From the NCBI RefSeq assembly GCF_900094805.1, contig NZ_FMAT01000002.1:186001-250000 (forward strand): DNA of 64,000 nt, given 5' to 3'. This document shows positions 35,256 through 44,461 of this stretch, piece after piece. The position numbers were made by a program, and so were the translations under genes. This DNA comes from Arthrobacter sp. NIO-1057. Its GTDB lineage: Bacteria; Actinomycetota; Actinomycetes; Actinomycetales; Micrococcaceae. The number at the start of each line of letters is the position of its first letter. Position 1 is the stretch's first letter. A model generated the notes under the pieces. That model saw only the letters and a program-made list of their open reading frames with translations. It was not told the DNA's origin and searched no databases.

Positions 35256-36832
35256 CTGCCCTGCGCGCCCTGATAATGCACGGCTTACTGTTACTCCTGC
35301 TACTGCTCTTAGGTACCGGCCTGTCGTTACTGATCAGCATGGGTTTGAGCGCTCCGGCGGTGAATGATGACCGCCAGCTACTCTTGGCCACCGCGCTGGC
35401 CTTCACCGTCATCCCCGGACCGTTAGCGTGGGCACTGTGGTTTTGGATCCGCAAGAAGCTTTTGAACGCCGAGCCTACCGAGGCGGCGATCTGGTCCCTG
35501 CAGGGCTCGGCGCTCTATCTGATTGCCCTGGTGATTTCTTCCACCGCTGTGTTGCAGCTGCTCGGTAGCCTGGTCGGCGGTGGCGCATCACAGAGCTGGC
35601 AAGATCAGGTCGGTTTGGTCCTTGGCTGGGGTGCGATCGGGCTCTGGCAGTTCAAGATGCTCACCACGCCGAAGTATGTGCCAAGCGAACTCCCTCATTT
35701 GGCCGTGACCCTCGGCAACGCCTACGCCCTAGTGCTGGCAGGTTATTCGCTGGTGGTGGCACTATGCACCGCACTTGAGCTGGTCTTTGTTCCACAGGCC
35801 ATTTTGATCGGCCAAGGCCCGTTGCCTCGCCTGCTGGGCGCGGTGATTTGGGTTCTAGGCGCGAGCATACTGTGGCTCTGGCACTGGAAAATTCTACAAG
35901 TTCAGAAACTGCGCGATCTCTTCGCCTCCTTCGTGGTGACGTTGCTCGGCGTCGCTCTGGCCGCCCTGACCACATTGCTGGCCGCCGCAGCGACCTTGAA
36001 CATTCTCATCCCGCTGCCCTGGAACTTCACCGCCATGGGTGAACGATTCGCCAGTTTTGGCCCGGAGGCCATCTCCGCACTACTAACGGGCGCGATTTTT
36101 TGGATGTATCACCACGGGCAACTTACCGACCGGTCACCACTAGTTACCCGAGTATCCCGCCAGATCATTAGCGGTATCTCACTGGCGTTGCTGGCCTGTG
36201 GCCTGGGCATGGTCGTCAACGCGCTGCTGGCTTCCATCAGTTCCCCGCTGAATGCCGACACCGCACCAGCGGTATTGCGTACCGGCATTGCGTTGGTCTT
36301 GGTGGGCACCGTGTTCTGGGTGACGTACTTCCAACCCGGTTCCCAGCCCGAACCTGAAACACGGCGGGTGTACCTGGTGCTGTTCTTCGGCGTCAGTGCC
36401 GTGGTTGCCTTGGTGGCGATGCTGATTGTCGGCTACCGGGTCTTCGAGATGCTGGTGGGCCCGGCCAGCCCTGCATTGAATATGCTGGACTACATCCGCG
36501 GCCCACTGGGCTGGTTGCTGGCGACCGTGGGCGTTTCGGCCTATCACTTCGCACTGTGGAAGTCGGACCGGGAGAAACTAGCTGCCCTAGAACCTGAGGA
36601 GTGCCGAAGGTTGATCCTCGTGGCGCCGCAGGGCAGTGAGCAGTTGTTATCCGCCCTACAGCTCACCGAAGGTTTGGAAGTACGGTGGATCGTCTCAAGT
36701 GCGCCACCCTTGACCGAGGAGCTGAGAGACGAGCTTTCCCACCGTCTCTTAACAGGACTCACCACCCATCCGGGATCACTACTGGCCGTGGCCAATGAGC
36801 AAGGCCATCTCGACTTCACACCGCTGGCATGA
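35252..36832 (+). CDS. DUF5671-repeat polytopic membrane protein
   Basis: A 526-residue membrane protein with about 12-13 hydrophobic segments. A recurrent unit ending in a cytoplasmic H/W-rich turn is visible at LGWGAIGLWQFKML, LGASILWLWHWKIL, LLTGAIFWMYHHGQL, LVGTVFWVTYFQP and TVGVSAYHFALWK, the pattern of DUF5671 repeats. A soluble C-terminal domain (about 445-526) follows, with no recognised fold. The ATG overlaps the previous stop (ATGA); the downstream RDD gene overlaps by 4 bases, so all three are coupled. Confidence 0.72.
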   Translation: MTALRALIMHGLLLLLLLLLGTGLSLLISMGLSAPAVNDDRQLLLATALAFTVIPGPLAWALWFWIRKKLLNAEPTEAAIWSLQGSALYLIALVISSTAVLQLLGSLVGGGASQSWQDQVGLVLGWGAIGLWQFKMLTTPKYVPSELPHLAVTLGNAYALVLAGYSLVVALCTALELVFVPQAILIGQGPLPRLLGAVIWVLGASILWLWHWKILQVQKLRDLFASFVVTLLGVALAALTTLLAAAATLNILIPLPWNFTAMGERFASFGPEAISALLTGAIFWMYHHGQLTDRSPLVTRVSRQIISGISLALLACGLGMVVNALLASISSPLNADTAPAVLRTGIALVLVGTVFWVTYFQPGSQPEPETRRVYLVLFFGVSAVVALVAMLIVGYRVFEMLVGPASPALNMLDYIRGPLGWLLATVGVSAYHFALWKSDREKLAALEPEECRRLILVAPQGSEQLLSALQLTEGLEVRWIVSSAPPLTEELRDELSHRLLTGLTTHPGSLLAVANEQGHLDFTPLA

Positions 36833-37395
36833 CGACCATGCCGCGCGCAAATAAGCCGAGTTTTGTCAGCCGCGTGCTGGCTTCGCTCGTGGATTACCTG
36901 GTGATCCTCGGGTGGATGTTGGTGCTCGCCCTACTCACCACGTTGCTGTGGCTAGTGACCGGCGAGTTCTACAACTGGCTCCAGCTGGGCGTGGCCGGGG
37001 CACAACTTTTAGGTTTCCTCGTACTGGTATTACCCGTGGGGATCTACCTGTTCCTCAGTGAAGCTTCCCCAGCTGCCGCCACCCTCGGCAAACGCCGAAT
37101 GCACCTACAAGTGGTCAACCGGCGCACCGGTGAACAAGCCTCCAAAGTGCAGATTCTGCTGCGCACCGTCATCAAACTGTTACCTTGGGAGATCGCTCAC
37201 TTCAGTGTCTGGAACTTCGTGGCCATCGCGGCCACCGGCAGCACCGAATTCCCGTCCTGGCTGTATGCGGTGGCTATTTTTGCTGACCTCTTACCGTTGC
37301 TCTACCTGCTGCTGGTTGCCTTTGAAGCTGAGGGCCGCGCACCGCATGATCTGATCGCCGGCACCAAGGTGGTTAGACTCCAACCAGCGCCATAA
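36829..37395 (+). CDS. RDD-family membrane protein
   Basis: A 188-residue protein of the RDD family: FVSRVLASLVDYLVILGW (about 12-29) contains the R...D pair, ATLGKRRMHLQVV (about 83-95) is the conserved cytoplasmic loop, and APHDLIAGTKVV ends the domain. Three to four membrane segments. RDD proteins have been tied to ion exchange and envelope stress but most are uncharacterised. Last gene of the coupled cassette; its 3' end overlaps convergent chrA by 23 bases. Confidence 0.85.
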   Translation: MTTMPRANKPSFVSRVLASLVDYLVILGWMLVLALLTTLLWLVTGEFYNWLQLGVAGAQLLGFLVLVLPVGIYLFLSEASPAAATLGKRRMHLQVVNRRTGEQASKVQILLRTVIKLLPWEIAHFSVWNFVAIAATGSTEFPSWLYAVAIFADLLPLLYLLLVAFEAEGRAPHDLIAGTKVVRLQPAP

Positions 37396-38596
37396 GCACC
37401 CCGCCCAGTGCCCCAATCACCACCACGCTCCACGGTGGAAGCTTCCAAGACACCAGCAACATAAAGCACAGCAGACCCAAACCGAACTGTGCGGGGCCGG
37501 TGACCGCACTGGTGAACACCGGCGAGTACAACGCGGCCGCCAGAATCCCGACGACAGCAGCATTGGCTCCACGCATCAACGCCTGCACCCGCCGATGGCC
37601 CGCCACCACGTTCCAGAAGGGCAAGATCCCCACCAGTAGCAAGAAGCCTGGAAGGAAGATCGCACACAGCGCGATCGAGGCCCCCAGCACCCCACCGGGT
37701 CCCACCGTGCTGATCGCCCCCAAATAAGCAGCGATGGTAAACAACGGTCCCGGCACAGCCTGGGCGACACCATAGCCGGCCAAGAAATCCTGGTTCTGCA
37801 CCCACCCGGTATCCACCACAGCCCCTTGAAGTAGCGGAAGCACCACATGCCCGCCACCGAAAACCAAGGCACCTGAGCGATAAAACGCGTCGAACAGCGA
37901 GAGGGCATCCCAGCCCAGTACTGCCACCGCAATAGGGGTACCCACCAGCAAGATGAACAGGGCGAGCAAAGACAAAATACCGGTGCGACGACTGATGACG
38001 AAACGTAGTGGCACCACAGCATCCGCTGCCCGCGCCGCTGGCGGAACCCGGCACAAAAAGTAGCCGGCGATCAGACCCAGCACGATCGCCAGCACCTGTC
38101 CCAGGCTCCCACCCAACAACAGGGCGGCCAGCGCTGCCACCACCGCAATCGACGCCCTGGTAGCATCCGGTGTAAGGCTCTTGGCCATGCCCAGTACCGC
38201 CTGGGCGATGATCGCCACCGCGACAATCTTCAACCCGGACAGCATCCCGTGCCCGATCGTTCCGGAGAACAATGAGGCGCCGTAGGCAAAGAGTGTCAGT
38301 AACGCCGCCGAGGGCAGTGTAAAGGCGAGAAAGGCGGCCAGTGCACCGCGCAGTCCGGCGCGATACAGGCCCAAGGCAAACCCGACTTGGCTAGAGGCCG
38401 GGCCAGGAAGAAATTGGCACAGCGCCACCAACTGGGCATACTGCTCGTCGTTCACCCACCGGCGGCGTTCGCTCAGCTCGGTGCGGAAGTAGCCCAAATG
38501 CGCGATGGGGCCACCAAAAGAAGTTAACCCCAGCTTCAAGAAGACGCGAAAAACTTCCCCCGCCGAGCCGTGAGTGGCCTGTTGCTTACTGCTCAT
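37373..38596 (-). CDS. chrA: Chromate transporter, full-length CHR family
   Basis: A 407-residue membrane protein with two homologous CHR domains. The first has LGLTSFGGPIAHLGYFR (about 22-38) and CQFLPGPASSQVGFALG (about 59-75); the second has FGGGHVVLPLLQGAVV and GVAQAVPGPLFTIAAYLG. Family members export chromate by proton motive force; some transport sulfate or have no resistance role. Stands alone, no chrB-like regulator seen. Confidence 0.9.
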   Translation of the reverse strand: MSSKQQATHGSAGEVFRVFLKLGLTSFGGPIAHLGYFRTELSERRRWVNDEQYAQLVALCQFLPGPASSQVGFALGLYRAGLRGALAAFLAFTLPSAALLTLFAYGASLFSGTIGHGMLSGLKIVAVAIIAQAVLGMAKSLTPDATRASIAVVAALAALLLGGSLGQVLAIVLGLIAGYFLCRVPPAARAADAVVPLRFVISRRTGILSLLALFILLVGTPIAVAVLGWDALSLFDAFYRSGALVFGGGHVVLPLLQGAVVDTGWVQNQDFLAGYGVAQAVPGPLFTIAAYLGAISTVGPGGVLGASIALCAIFLPGFLLLVGILPFWNVVAGHRRVQALMRGANAAVVGILAAALYSPVFTSAVTGPAQFGLGLLCFMLLVSWKLPPWSVVVIGALGGVLMALVGV

Positions 38597-38637
38597 GGCT
38601 TCACCCTAGTCGGGCAAGAATAACGGCAGGTAAACAA

Positions 38638-38677
38638 CAACGGGACCCAGTTCAAGTTTCTATACTGGGTCCCGTCG
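38638..38677 (-). terminator. Intrinsic terminator of the GNAT/glyQS unit
   Basis: ACGGGACCCAGT and ACTGGGTCCCGT form a perfect 12-bp stem with a 12-nt loop; on the minus strand it is followed by TTGTTGTTT, a broken U run. Lies 14 nt after the GNAT stop. Confidence 0.75.
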
Positions 38678-38690
38678 TGATTCTTAGGCG

Positions 38691-39620
38691 CTAGGCAACA
38701 GCGTCGCTGGCCAGAATATGCGTTGTCGAAATGACCGTGGCTTGTTCGACACCGGCCAAGGCATCAATCAGCGAAGCGAGGATGAACATCGAGGAGTCCA
38801 CTTCCAACTTCACTGGGTACTGATAAATCAGCATCGCGACCATATCGCGAACAGCCTCAGCCACCTGGTCGTCGGAAAAGGCAGGATTGTGGCCCACCAA
38901 AACATCCGAGGGAGCATCCTCACGGGCAGGAACATAACTGACCGCAAAGGCCAGTGGTACCCCACCCTCACGCTTGGGCTTATCCCGAAGCACCAGGGCA
39001 GCCTGGGCCCCGGTGTGCTCGTCGAGCAACATACGCTGAGCCGAGCCCACCGTCATGTTGGCCGGATCCCACTGCTCATGAACCTTGTTATAAAAGTCCA
39101 TCACCAGCTGGGTCAGCTCAACACTGCCGGTGGACAGTTCCTCAATGACCCGATCGTTGGTATCAAAGACCGGTTCGGCCAGAGCACCAGGTTCCAAGAT
39201 GACATCGCGCGAAACCTGAATTTCGCCCAGACCCAAGGCTTTGCAGAACCCTGCGGCGGCGGTGGCCGGATCGCCCGGAGTCACCGTGTAGCGAGCCTTG
39301 AGTTCTTGAACCTGGTCTGCCGGGATCTGCTGGCGCAACTGTGCAACCAGTGCGGTACCGACACCGGATCGGCGTTGCTCGGCAGCTACCTCGACATACA
39401 ACCACAGGCGCTGCGGGTGCAATGACGAGGCAAAAACCACGCCTGCACCGATCGCTACACCATCAATGCTGGCCACCAGGGTACGCGAGAACGGCGCATC
39501 GCTGTTCTCCCGCAACATGGTGCGATCCTGGTGGGCCTGCGGCGAGCGCGGGTCACCAAAAACCTGAAGCAGTTCAAGGTCATCCCCTGAGCGCCAGGGG
39601 CGGAATTCCAGTTCGTTCAT
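38691..39620 (-). CDS. GNAT-family N-acetyltransferase
   Basis: A 309-residue protein with a clear N-terminal GNAT domain (about 1-140): LWLYVEVAAEQRRSGVGTAL holds the V-x-x-x-x-R-x-x-G-x-G/A acetyl-CoA loop. The second half (about 160-309) is GNAT-like in length but its CoA loop is not obvious, so it may be a degenerate second domain. Substrate unknown. Overlaps nothing; starts 6 nt after glyQS stop on the same strand, so the two are likely cotranscribed. Confidence 0.75.
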   Translation of the reverse strand: MNELEFRPWRSGDDLELLQVFGDPRSPQAHQDRTMLRENSDAPFSRTLVASIDGVAIGAGVVFASSLHPQRLWLYVEVAAEQRRSGVGTALVAQLRQQIPADQVQELKARYTVTPGDPATAAAGFCKALGLGEIQVSRDVILEPGALAEPVFDTNDRVIEELSTGSVELTQLVMDFYNKVHEQWDPANMTVGSAQRMLLDEHTGAQAALVLRDKPKREGGVPLAFAVSYVPAREDAPSDVLVGHNPAFSDDQVAEAVRDMVAMLIYQYPVKLEVDSSMFILASLIDALAGVEQATVISTTHILASDAVA

Positions 39621-39626
39621 CGGGCT

Positions 39627-41012
39627 CTAGGCTCCGTTCAGACGCTCGGAAAGGTAGGCGGTGACCTGGTCTAGCGATACGCGTTCCTGTGCCATGGTGT
39701 CGCGCTCGCGAATGGTCACGGCCTGATCGTCCAAGGTATCAAAGTCCACGGTAATGCAGAACGGGGTACCGATCTCATCCTGACGACGGTAACGACGGCC
39801 AATAGCGCCGGCGTCGTCAAAGTCAATGTTCCAACGCTTGCGCAGCTCGTTGGCCAGTTCCTTAGCCTTTGGTGAAAGGTTCTCATTACGGCTCAGTGGA
39901 AGCACCGCAGCCTTGACCGGAGCCAGACGTGGATCGAGCTTCAGCACGGTGCGCTTATCCACGCCACCCTTGGTGTTTGGTGCTTCATCCTCGGTGTAAG
40001 CATCAACCAGGAAGGCCATCATGGAACGGGTCAGACCGAAGGAAGGCTCGATCACATACGGGGTGTAGCGCTCGCCGGTGGCCTGGTTGAAGTAGGTCAG
40101 TTCGGCGCCCGAAGCCTTGGCATGCGAGGACAGGTCGTAGTCGGTGCGGTTAGCAACGCCCATGAGCTCGCCCCACTCCGAACCCTGGAAGCCGAAGCGG
40201 TACTCGAAGTCGATGGTGCCAGCCGAGTAGTGTGCACGCTCGTCTTCTGGCACGTCGAACTGGCGCAGGTTCTCTTCCTTGATGCCCAGATCCAAGAACC
40301 ATGCCCAGCAGTCCTTAACCCACTGGTCGAAGTACTTCGGTGCATCTTCCGGAGCGGTGAAGAACTCGATTTCCATCTGTTCGAACTCGCGGGTACGGAA
40401 GATGAAGTTGCCCGGGGTAATTTCGTTACGGAAGGCCTTACCGACCTGGCCGATACCAAATGGTGGCTTCTTACGGCTGGCGGTGAGCACATTGGCGAAG
40501 TTCACGAAGATGCCCTGTGCGGTTTCGGGGCGCATGAAGGCCAGGCCTGCTTCGGAATCCACTGGACCCAAGAAGGTCTTCATCAGACCGGAGAACATCT
40601 GAGGCTCGGTGAACTGACCCTTGGTGCCACAATCTGGGCAAGCGATTTCGCTCATGCCGTCCTTGGCTGGACGGCCCTTCTTGGCTTCGAAGGCCTCGAT
40701 CAGGTGATCCTGACGGTGACGCTTGTGGCACTGGATGCACTCGACCAGTGGATCGGTGAAGGTTGCAACGTGTCCGGAAGCTTCCCAGACGGCCTTTGGC
40801 AAGATGATCGACGAGTCCAAGCCAACCATGTCTTCGCGGCCACGAACGAAGTTCTGCCACCACTCGCGCTTGATGTTTTCCTTCAGCTCGGTGCCTAGGG
40901 GTCCGTAATCCCATGCGGAACGGGAACCACCGTAAATTTCACCAGCCTGGAAAACGAAGCCTCGACGCTTTGCGAGGGAAATTACCTGATCTAGCTTGGA
41001 CTGTGGCGCCAT
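39627..41012 (-). CDS. glyQS: Glycyl-tRNA synthetase (alpha2 type)
   Basis: A 461-residue class II aminoacyl-tRNA synthetase of the homodimeric type. [15 protein letters not shown] (about 30-44) is motif 1; [14 protein letters not shown] (about 205-218) is motif 2; [12 protein letters not shown] is motif 3; a C-terminal anticodon-binding domain follows from about 365. A zinc-like Cys pair region ([16 protein letters not shown]) is inserted after motif 1 as usual. Single long gene, so not the alpha2beta2 type. Confidence 0.97.
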   Translation of the reverse strand: MAPQSKLDQVISLAKRRGFVFQAGEIYGGSRSAWDYGPLGTELKENIKREWWQNFVRGREDMVGLDSSIILPKAVWEASGHVATFTDPLVECIQCHKRHRQDHLIEAFEAKKGRPAKDGMSEIACPDCGTKGQFTEPQMFSGLMKTFLGPVDSEAGLAFMRPETAQGIFVNFANVLTASRKKPPFGIGQVGKAFRNEITPGNFIFRTREFEQMEIEFFTAPEDAPKYFDQWVKDCWAWFLDLGIKEENLRQFDVPEDERAHYSAGTIDFEYRFGFQGSEWGELMGVANRTDYDLSSHAKASGAELTYFNQATGERYTPYVIEPSFGLTRSMMAFLVDAYTEDEAPNTKGGVDKRTVLKLDPRLAPVKAAVLPLSRNENLSPKAKELANELRKRWNIDFDDAGAIGRRYRRQDEIGTPFCITVDFDTLDDQAVTIRERDTMAQERVSLDQVTAYLSERLNGA

Positions 41013-41192
41013 ATCAACTCCAATGGAAATTACGAGGCCGCTGGTTGCGGTCCGTAGAAAAATACATACTATTCAAGGGTATCGTTTCCATGCTCGTGAC
41101 ACTAAGCGGATGCGGGTAACGCGAAAGTGAACTTCCCCGCTCTTGGCGACGTCGGGGTACTATCTGCGCCGAGATAGGGAAGAATAGACGTT

Positions 41193-41423
41193 ATGAGTGC
41201 CAACGAAGCTTTCGACTTAGAAATCCGAGACGATTCCATCCGCTTGGGTCAGCTGCTTAAGCTGGCTTCCCTCGCCGAAGACGGCATCCACGCCAAAGAG
41301 CTTATTTCTGAGGGCATTGTCACCGTTAATGGTGAAGTGGACACCCGCCGTGGAGCACAAATCCGCCCGGGCGACGTTGTCTGTGTCAACGGCGAGTGCG
41401 TCAAGGTCACTTCGCAGCAGTAG
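41193..41423 (+). CDS. S4 RNA-binding domain protein (YaaA/RlbA-like)
   Basis: A 76-residue protein consisting of one S4 domain: IRLGQLLKLASLAEDGIHAKELISEGIVTVNGEVDTRRG is the canonical helix-helix-beta fold, with R/K positions for RNA. Such stand-alone S4 proteins are linked to ribosome or tRNA handling. Divergent from glyQS; its stop abuts the convergent esterase gene (1 nt). Confidence 0.85.
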   Translation: MSANEAFDLEIRDDSIRLGQLLKLASLAEDGIHAKELISEGIVTVNGEVDTRRGAQIRPGDVVCVNGECVKVTSQQ

Positions 41424-42074
41424 CTAGTCCCGACCCAACACGACCTTCTTCAGGAAAGCGTCGACGTCTTCCAGTTCCTCCATGCTGACCGAGTGCCCAA
41501 TTTGTGGATAGGTTTCGCTGGTCAATTCAGTATGTTGCGACACCCATTTGAGCGTGTACTCGATCTTGTCGCGGGTAATGACTGGATCGGCCACGTCCCT
41601 TCCCCAGAATAAAGGAATCGGGTTTTGTTGGACCTTTTCATCATCAAAGATTTCTAGGTCTCGCGGCTCAACGGCAAATCCAGATAGACCTACAACTGCG
41701 GTGATAGCGTCACGTTGGTAGCGGGCCAGTGAAGTTGCCATGGCCATGCCTTGAGAGAATCCTAATAACGTGATTGAGGAGTGCTGCTTGCTTAGCGGTT
41801 CGAGCAGTCCCCACAGGGCCTCTACGCTCTGCCCCACCGACTCAACCGAGTAATCGATTTCTTGGGTCAGCGGAAACCAGCTAAAACCGGGGCCAGCCTG
41901 TAAAGGTGCCCGCACAGCGAGATAGGTGAATTCCTCCGGGAGGTACCGCGAGAGTCCCATCAGGTCTTGTTCATTTGATCCATAACCATGGAGAAACACC
42001 AGAAGTGGTGTTCCAAGACGAGAATCGTCATTGCGGGAAATGATGGCCACCGGCGCGGTCTCGGATGAAGTCAT
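41424..42074 (-). CDS. Alpha/beta-hydrolase, phospholipase/carboxylesterase family
   Basis: A 216-residue cytoplasmic esterase. LVFLHGYGSNEQDL (about 25-38) is the oxyanion-hole region, GFSQGMAMA (about 104-112) the nucleophile elbow, DPVITRDKIE carries the Asp and the His is in YPQIGHSVS near 192. This is the Pfam abhydrolase_2 (phospholipase/carboxylesterase) family; natural substrate unknown. Shares the convergent point with the S4 protein. Confidence 0.85.
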   Translation of the reverse strand: MTSSETAPVAIISRNDDSRLGTPLLVFLHGYGSNEQDLMGLSRYLPEEFTYLAVRAPLQAGPGFSWFPLTQEIDYSVESVGQSVEALWGLLEPLSKQHSSITLLGFSQGMAMATSLARYQRDAITAVVGLSGFAVEPRDLEIFDDEKVQQNPIPLFWGRDVADPVITRDKIEYTLKWVSQHTELTSETYPQIGHSVSMEELEDVDAFLKKVVLGRD

Positions 42075-42437
42075 GTGCTCAAGATTAGCGAATCCTGCAG
42101 TCGATGTTCAGCTGCAGGACACGGTGCTTCACTGCCAATGAAAGAATTTTTCTGTCATCCGTCGGGCCCGTAGATCCTTCCAAGAACTGCGCACACGGAG
42201 CATCCCCACTCTGAGTGACTGAAAATTCTTTTCATTCTCAAGCCGTGCTGACTGAAGAAAATTTTCATTCACCGAGTGACCCGTGAAGCATCTGTAGCTG
42301 AGAAAGCGAATTGAAGCCATAAGAGGCTAAGGCAACCAGCGTCGTCGCTGTCACCGTTGGTGGTTATTGGCGGTTTGAAGTTCCTTTAGTGAAAGAAAAA
42401 TTCTGTCACTCAATCATTCACGGATGATCCGGGTTCG
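42075..42437. repeat. Four AT-rich imperfect palindromes beside the HNH gene
   Basis: The gap between the esterase promoter side and the HNH endonuclease stop holds four related units of about 24 nt built on GAAA...AATT...TTTC with flanking TGA/TCA: 42136-42159, 42213-42238, 42248-42272 and 42389-42412. Examples are TGACTGAAAATTCTTTTCAT and GTGAAAGAAAAATTCTGTCAC. No protein-like frame is present. They may be end-repeats of a mobile DUF222-HNH element or binding sites. Confidence 0.5.
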
Positions 42438-43997
42438 TCAGTCGGGATCAATTGATGGTTCCGGCTCAGCCGGATACCCGAGGACCCTTCTCGTGTCCTC
42501 GTTCATCAGAACTTCAAGACGTGAGCTCGTATCCGGCCGCTGTGGGCAATGATCGTTCATGTGGTCTAAGTTCTCCACAACATCAACGCTCTCTGGTGTG
42601 ACAATGACGTGTAATCCATTGGGTGTGAGCCATGATCTTGTGCCATCTGGCCGTGCATGGATTTTCCATCCCAGAGCATGCTTGAACATCTGGTGTTGTT
42701 TGCACAGCAGGTGCATATTCTCACGGTCAGTAGCGCCACCATGGCCCCAATCGTCAATGTGATCCATCTCTGATCGGTCAGCACTTCGGCGGCATCCTGG
42801 GAAACAGCAGTGCACATCCCTGTGTCGCAGCAAATCCTTCAGGCCTTGGCTAGGCCTGTAATTCTTGCGTTCAACGTCAATAACTGCACCGGTCCAAGGG
42901 TCGGTGAGTACCCGCTGAAAAGACGGTGCATCCTTGGCCAGTTGTAAAGCTAGTCCTGCAGGGATGGGGCCAACACCTTCCAAGTCGGCAAGTGCCCTGC
43001 TAGGATCCGCCAACATCTCTAGGGCAGGTATGGTGATCGACAAGCGAGGCTTAAGTGGTGTTCCGCTGCTGCCAGGCCAGCCATTGATCAATGCATCCGC
43101 ATATAGATCTGCCGTCATCTGGTCGCTGGTTCTCTCATCTTCTGGGTCGCTATTCTGCCCTACACCCCAACGAAGGGTGCTCTGAATAGATTTAATGACG
43201 TCTGCGCGGTGGAACAACTTGATTGTTCCCATACCGCTGTCTTCGTCAAACCAAAATGACACTTTGCGTGCGGCTTCTGACTTCTTCTGCCGTTGTTCGG
43301 CAGACTCTGGGTTCATCCGATCATGGAGGCGCCGCGCCCGCTGATAAACCGTCGCGTCACTGGCAGTTCTCGCGAGGGGCAACAAAACGTGCTCCATAAT
43401 CTTAATTTGCTCTTCAGTAAGATCCTGCGAATATTTCACAATGTAGTGAGCTGATTTGGCGGTAATCTCCCCGGCCGCCAATGCCAGAAGGGTGTCCTTG
43501 CAGACGTACCTCAAACCTTTCGCATTGAACATCCGCTTGCCAACCATCTCTGGAGTTTCCCTCAGGGCAATGGCTGCTTCAGCAACAAAGTTTGAGTTGA
43601 TTGTCTGATCGTCGCTAGGGTCAACACGATAAAATTCGGCGTTACGTTCAGATTCGCGAACCTCCTCTGGCTCCTTTTCTCTCAGCTCGGCCAACGTGTC
43701 CGTAAATCCTTCGCCGATTTGCTCAACGGTGTCCGCCAACAAAGTGGCCGTGACCGCTTCAAGGCCACTGTGCATGCGCTGGATTTTCTTGAGCCTCTCC
43801 AGTGCATCGGCAGGACTAGCAACCGGCCCTGCCTCAAAGAGCTCGGCTGCCCACTTCTTCAGTGGTTCGTTAAAAAGCTGATGCTCAACTTGGCTCGCAA
43901 AAAAGGAATCTGGGTGAGATTCCTTGCGCTCGCCCGGTGGGCGCAACGGTAGACGATGTTCGTCGTCATAATCTTCGGAATATTCTGGATTGCTCAT
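42438..43997 (-). CDS. DUF222 and HNH endonuclease domain protein (13E12 family)
   Basis: A 519-residue protein of the DUF222-HNH family, called the 13E12 repeat family in mycobacteria. The DUF222 domain covers about 35-360. The HNH site near the C-terminus reads CCFPGCRRSADRSEMDHIDD, then NMHLLCKQHQMFKH, giving the zinc cysteines and the D-H...N...H catalytic core. Members are multicopy in actinobacteria and possibly mobile, with no firmly known target. The start ATG at 43997 is in frame after a GTG at 44012; neither has a strong ribosome binding site. Flanked by AT-rich palindromes on its 3' side. Confidence 0.88.
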   Translation of the reverse strand: MSNPEYSEDYDDEHRLPLRPPGERKESHPDSFFASQVEHQLFNEPLKKWAAELFEAGPVASPADALERLKKIQRMHSGLEAVTATLLADTVEQIGEGFTDTLAELREKEPEEVRESERNAEFYRVDPSDDQTINSNFVAEAAIALRETPEMVGKRMFNAKGLRYVCKDTLLALAAGEITAKSAHYIVKYSQDLTEEQIKIMEHVLLPLARTASDATVYQRARRLHDRMNPESAEQRQKKSEAARKVSFWFDEDSGMGTIKLFHRADVIKSIQSTLRWGVGQNSDPEDERTSDQMTADLYADALINGWPGSSGTPLKPRLSITIPALEMLADPSRALADLEGVGPIPAGLALQLAKDAPSFQRVLTDPWTGAVIDVERKNYRPSQGLKDLLRHRDVHCCFPGCRRSADRSEMDHIDDWGHGGATDRENMHLLCKQHQMFKHALGWKIHARPDGTRSWLTPNGLHVIVTPESVDVVENLDHMNDHCPQRPDTSSRLEVLMNEDTRRVLGYPAEPEPSIDPD

Positions 43998-44083
43998 GTC
44001 TAATTTTCGCACCAGACACCGACATTTTGTACTAATAGTTACCAGCTTGTGGATACAGATTCGTATTTATATACGATCACAAT

Positions 44084-44461
44084 TCACAGCGCTTTGGGAA
44101 CTCCAGGAAGAGATGAATTCCAAGCCATCTCAACCATTTTTTGCAGTTCCTCCAGTCCAAGCCCATCAGCGCGAGCCCTTTGAGCTAGCAGTCGAACGTC
44201 CGCAAGAAGTTCCGTCTTAAGCACCTGTCCCGAATTCACCCTCGTGCCATTGGCGCGTCCAGTGCGGACCAACCCGGCGCTCTCCAATTCCTTATAGGCC
44301 TTGGCGACAGTGCCCGCGGCGACGCGTAGGTCGCCGGCAAGTTGGCGGACAGGGGGAAGCTTTGCATCTGCAGCCAGTTCACCGCTGCGAATCATTGCTG
44401 CTAGTTGTGCCCGAATCTGTTCGGAAGGACCTATAAGATTCGCTGGGTCGATCGTGATCAC
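44084..44461 (-). CDS. GntR-family regulator (YtrA subfamily)
   Basis: A 125-residue repressor: a winged HTH from about 12-75 (PSEQIRAQLAAMIRSGELAAD, LPPVRQLAGDLRVAAGTVAKA, GLVRTGRANGTRV) and a short helical C-terminus, the make-up of YtrA-type regulators that control membrane-protein or ABC operons. The GTG start at 44461 overlaps the stop of the upstream membrane gene (GTGA), showing coupling; longer frames run through that gene. Likely binds the tandem repeats at 45564-45620. Confidence 0.88.
   Translation of the reverse strand: MITIDPANLIGPSEQIRAQLAAMIRSGELAADAKLPPVRQLAGDLRVAAGTVAKAYKELESAGLVRTGRANGTRVNSGQVLKTELLADVRLLAQRARADGLGLEELQKMVEMAWNSSLPGVPKAL

Noticed and set aside
42129-42320. 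63-codon frame in the repeat region
   Set aside because: Made largely of the AT-rich repeats; no start signal.
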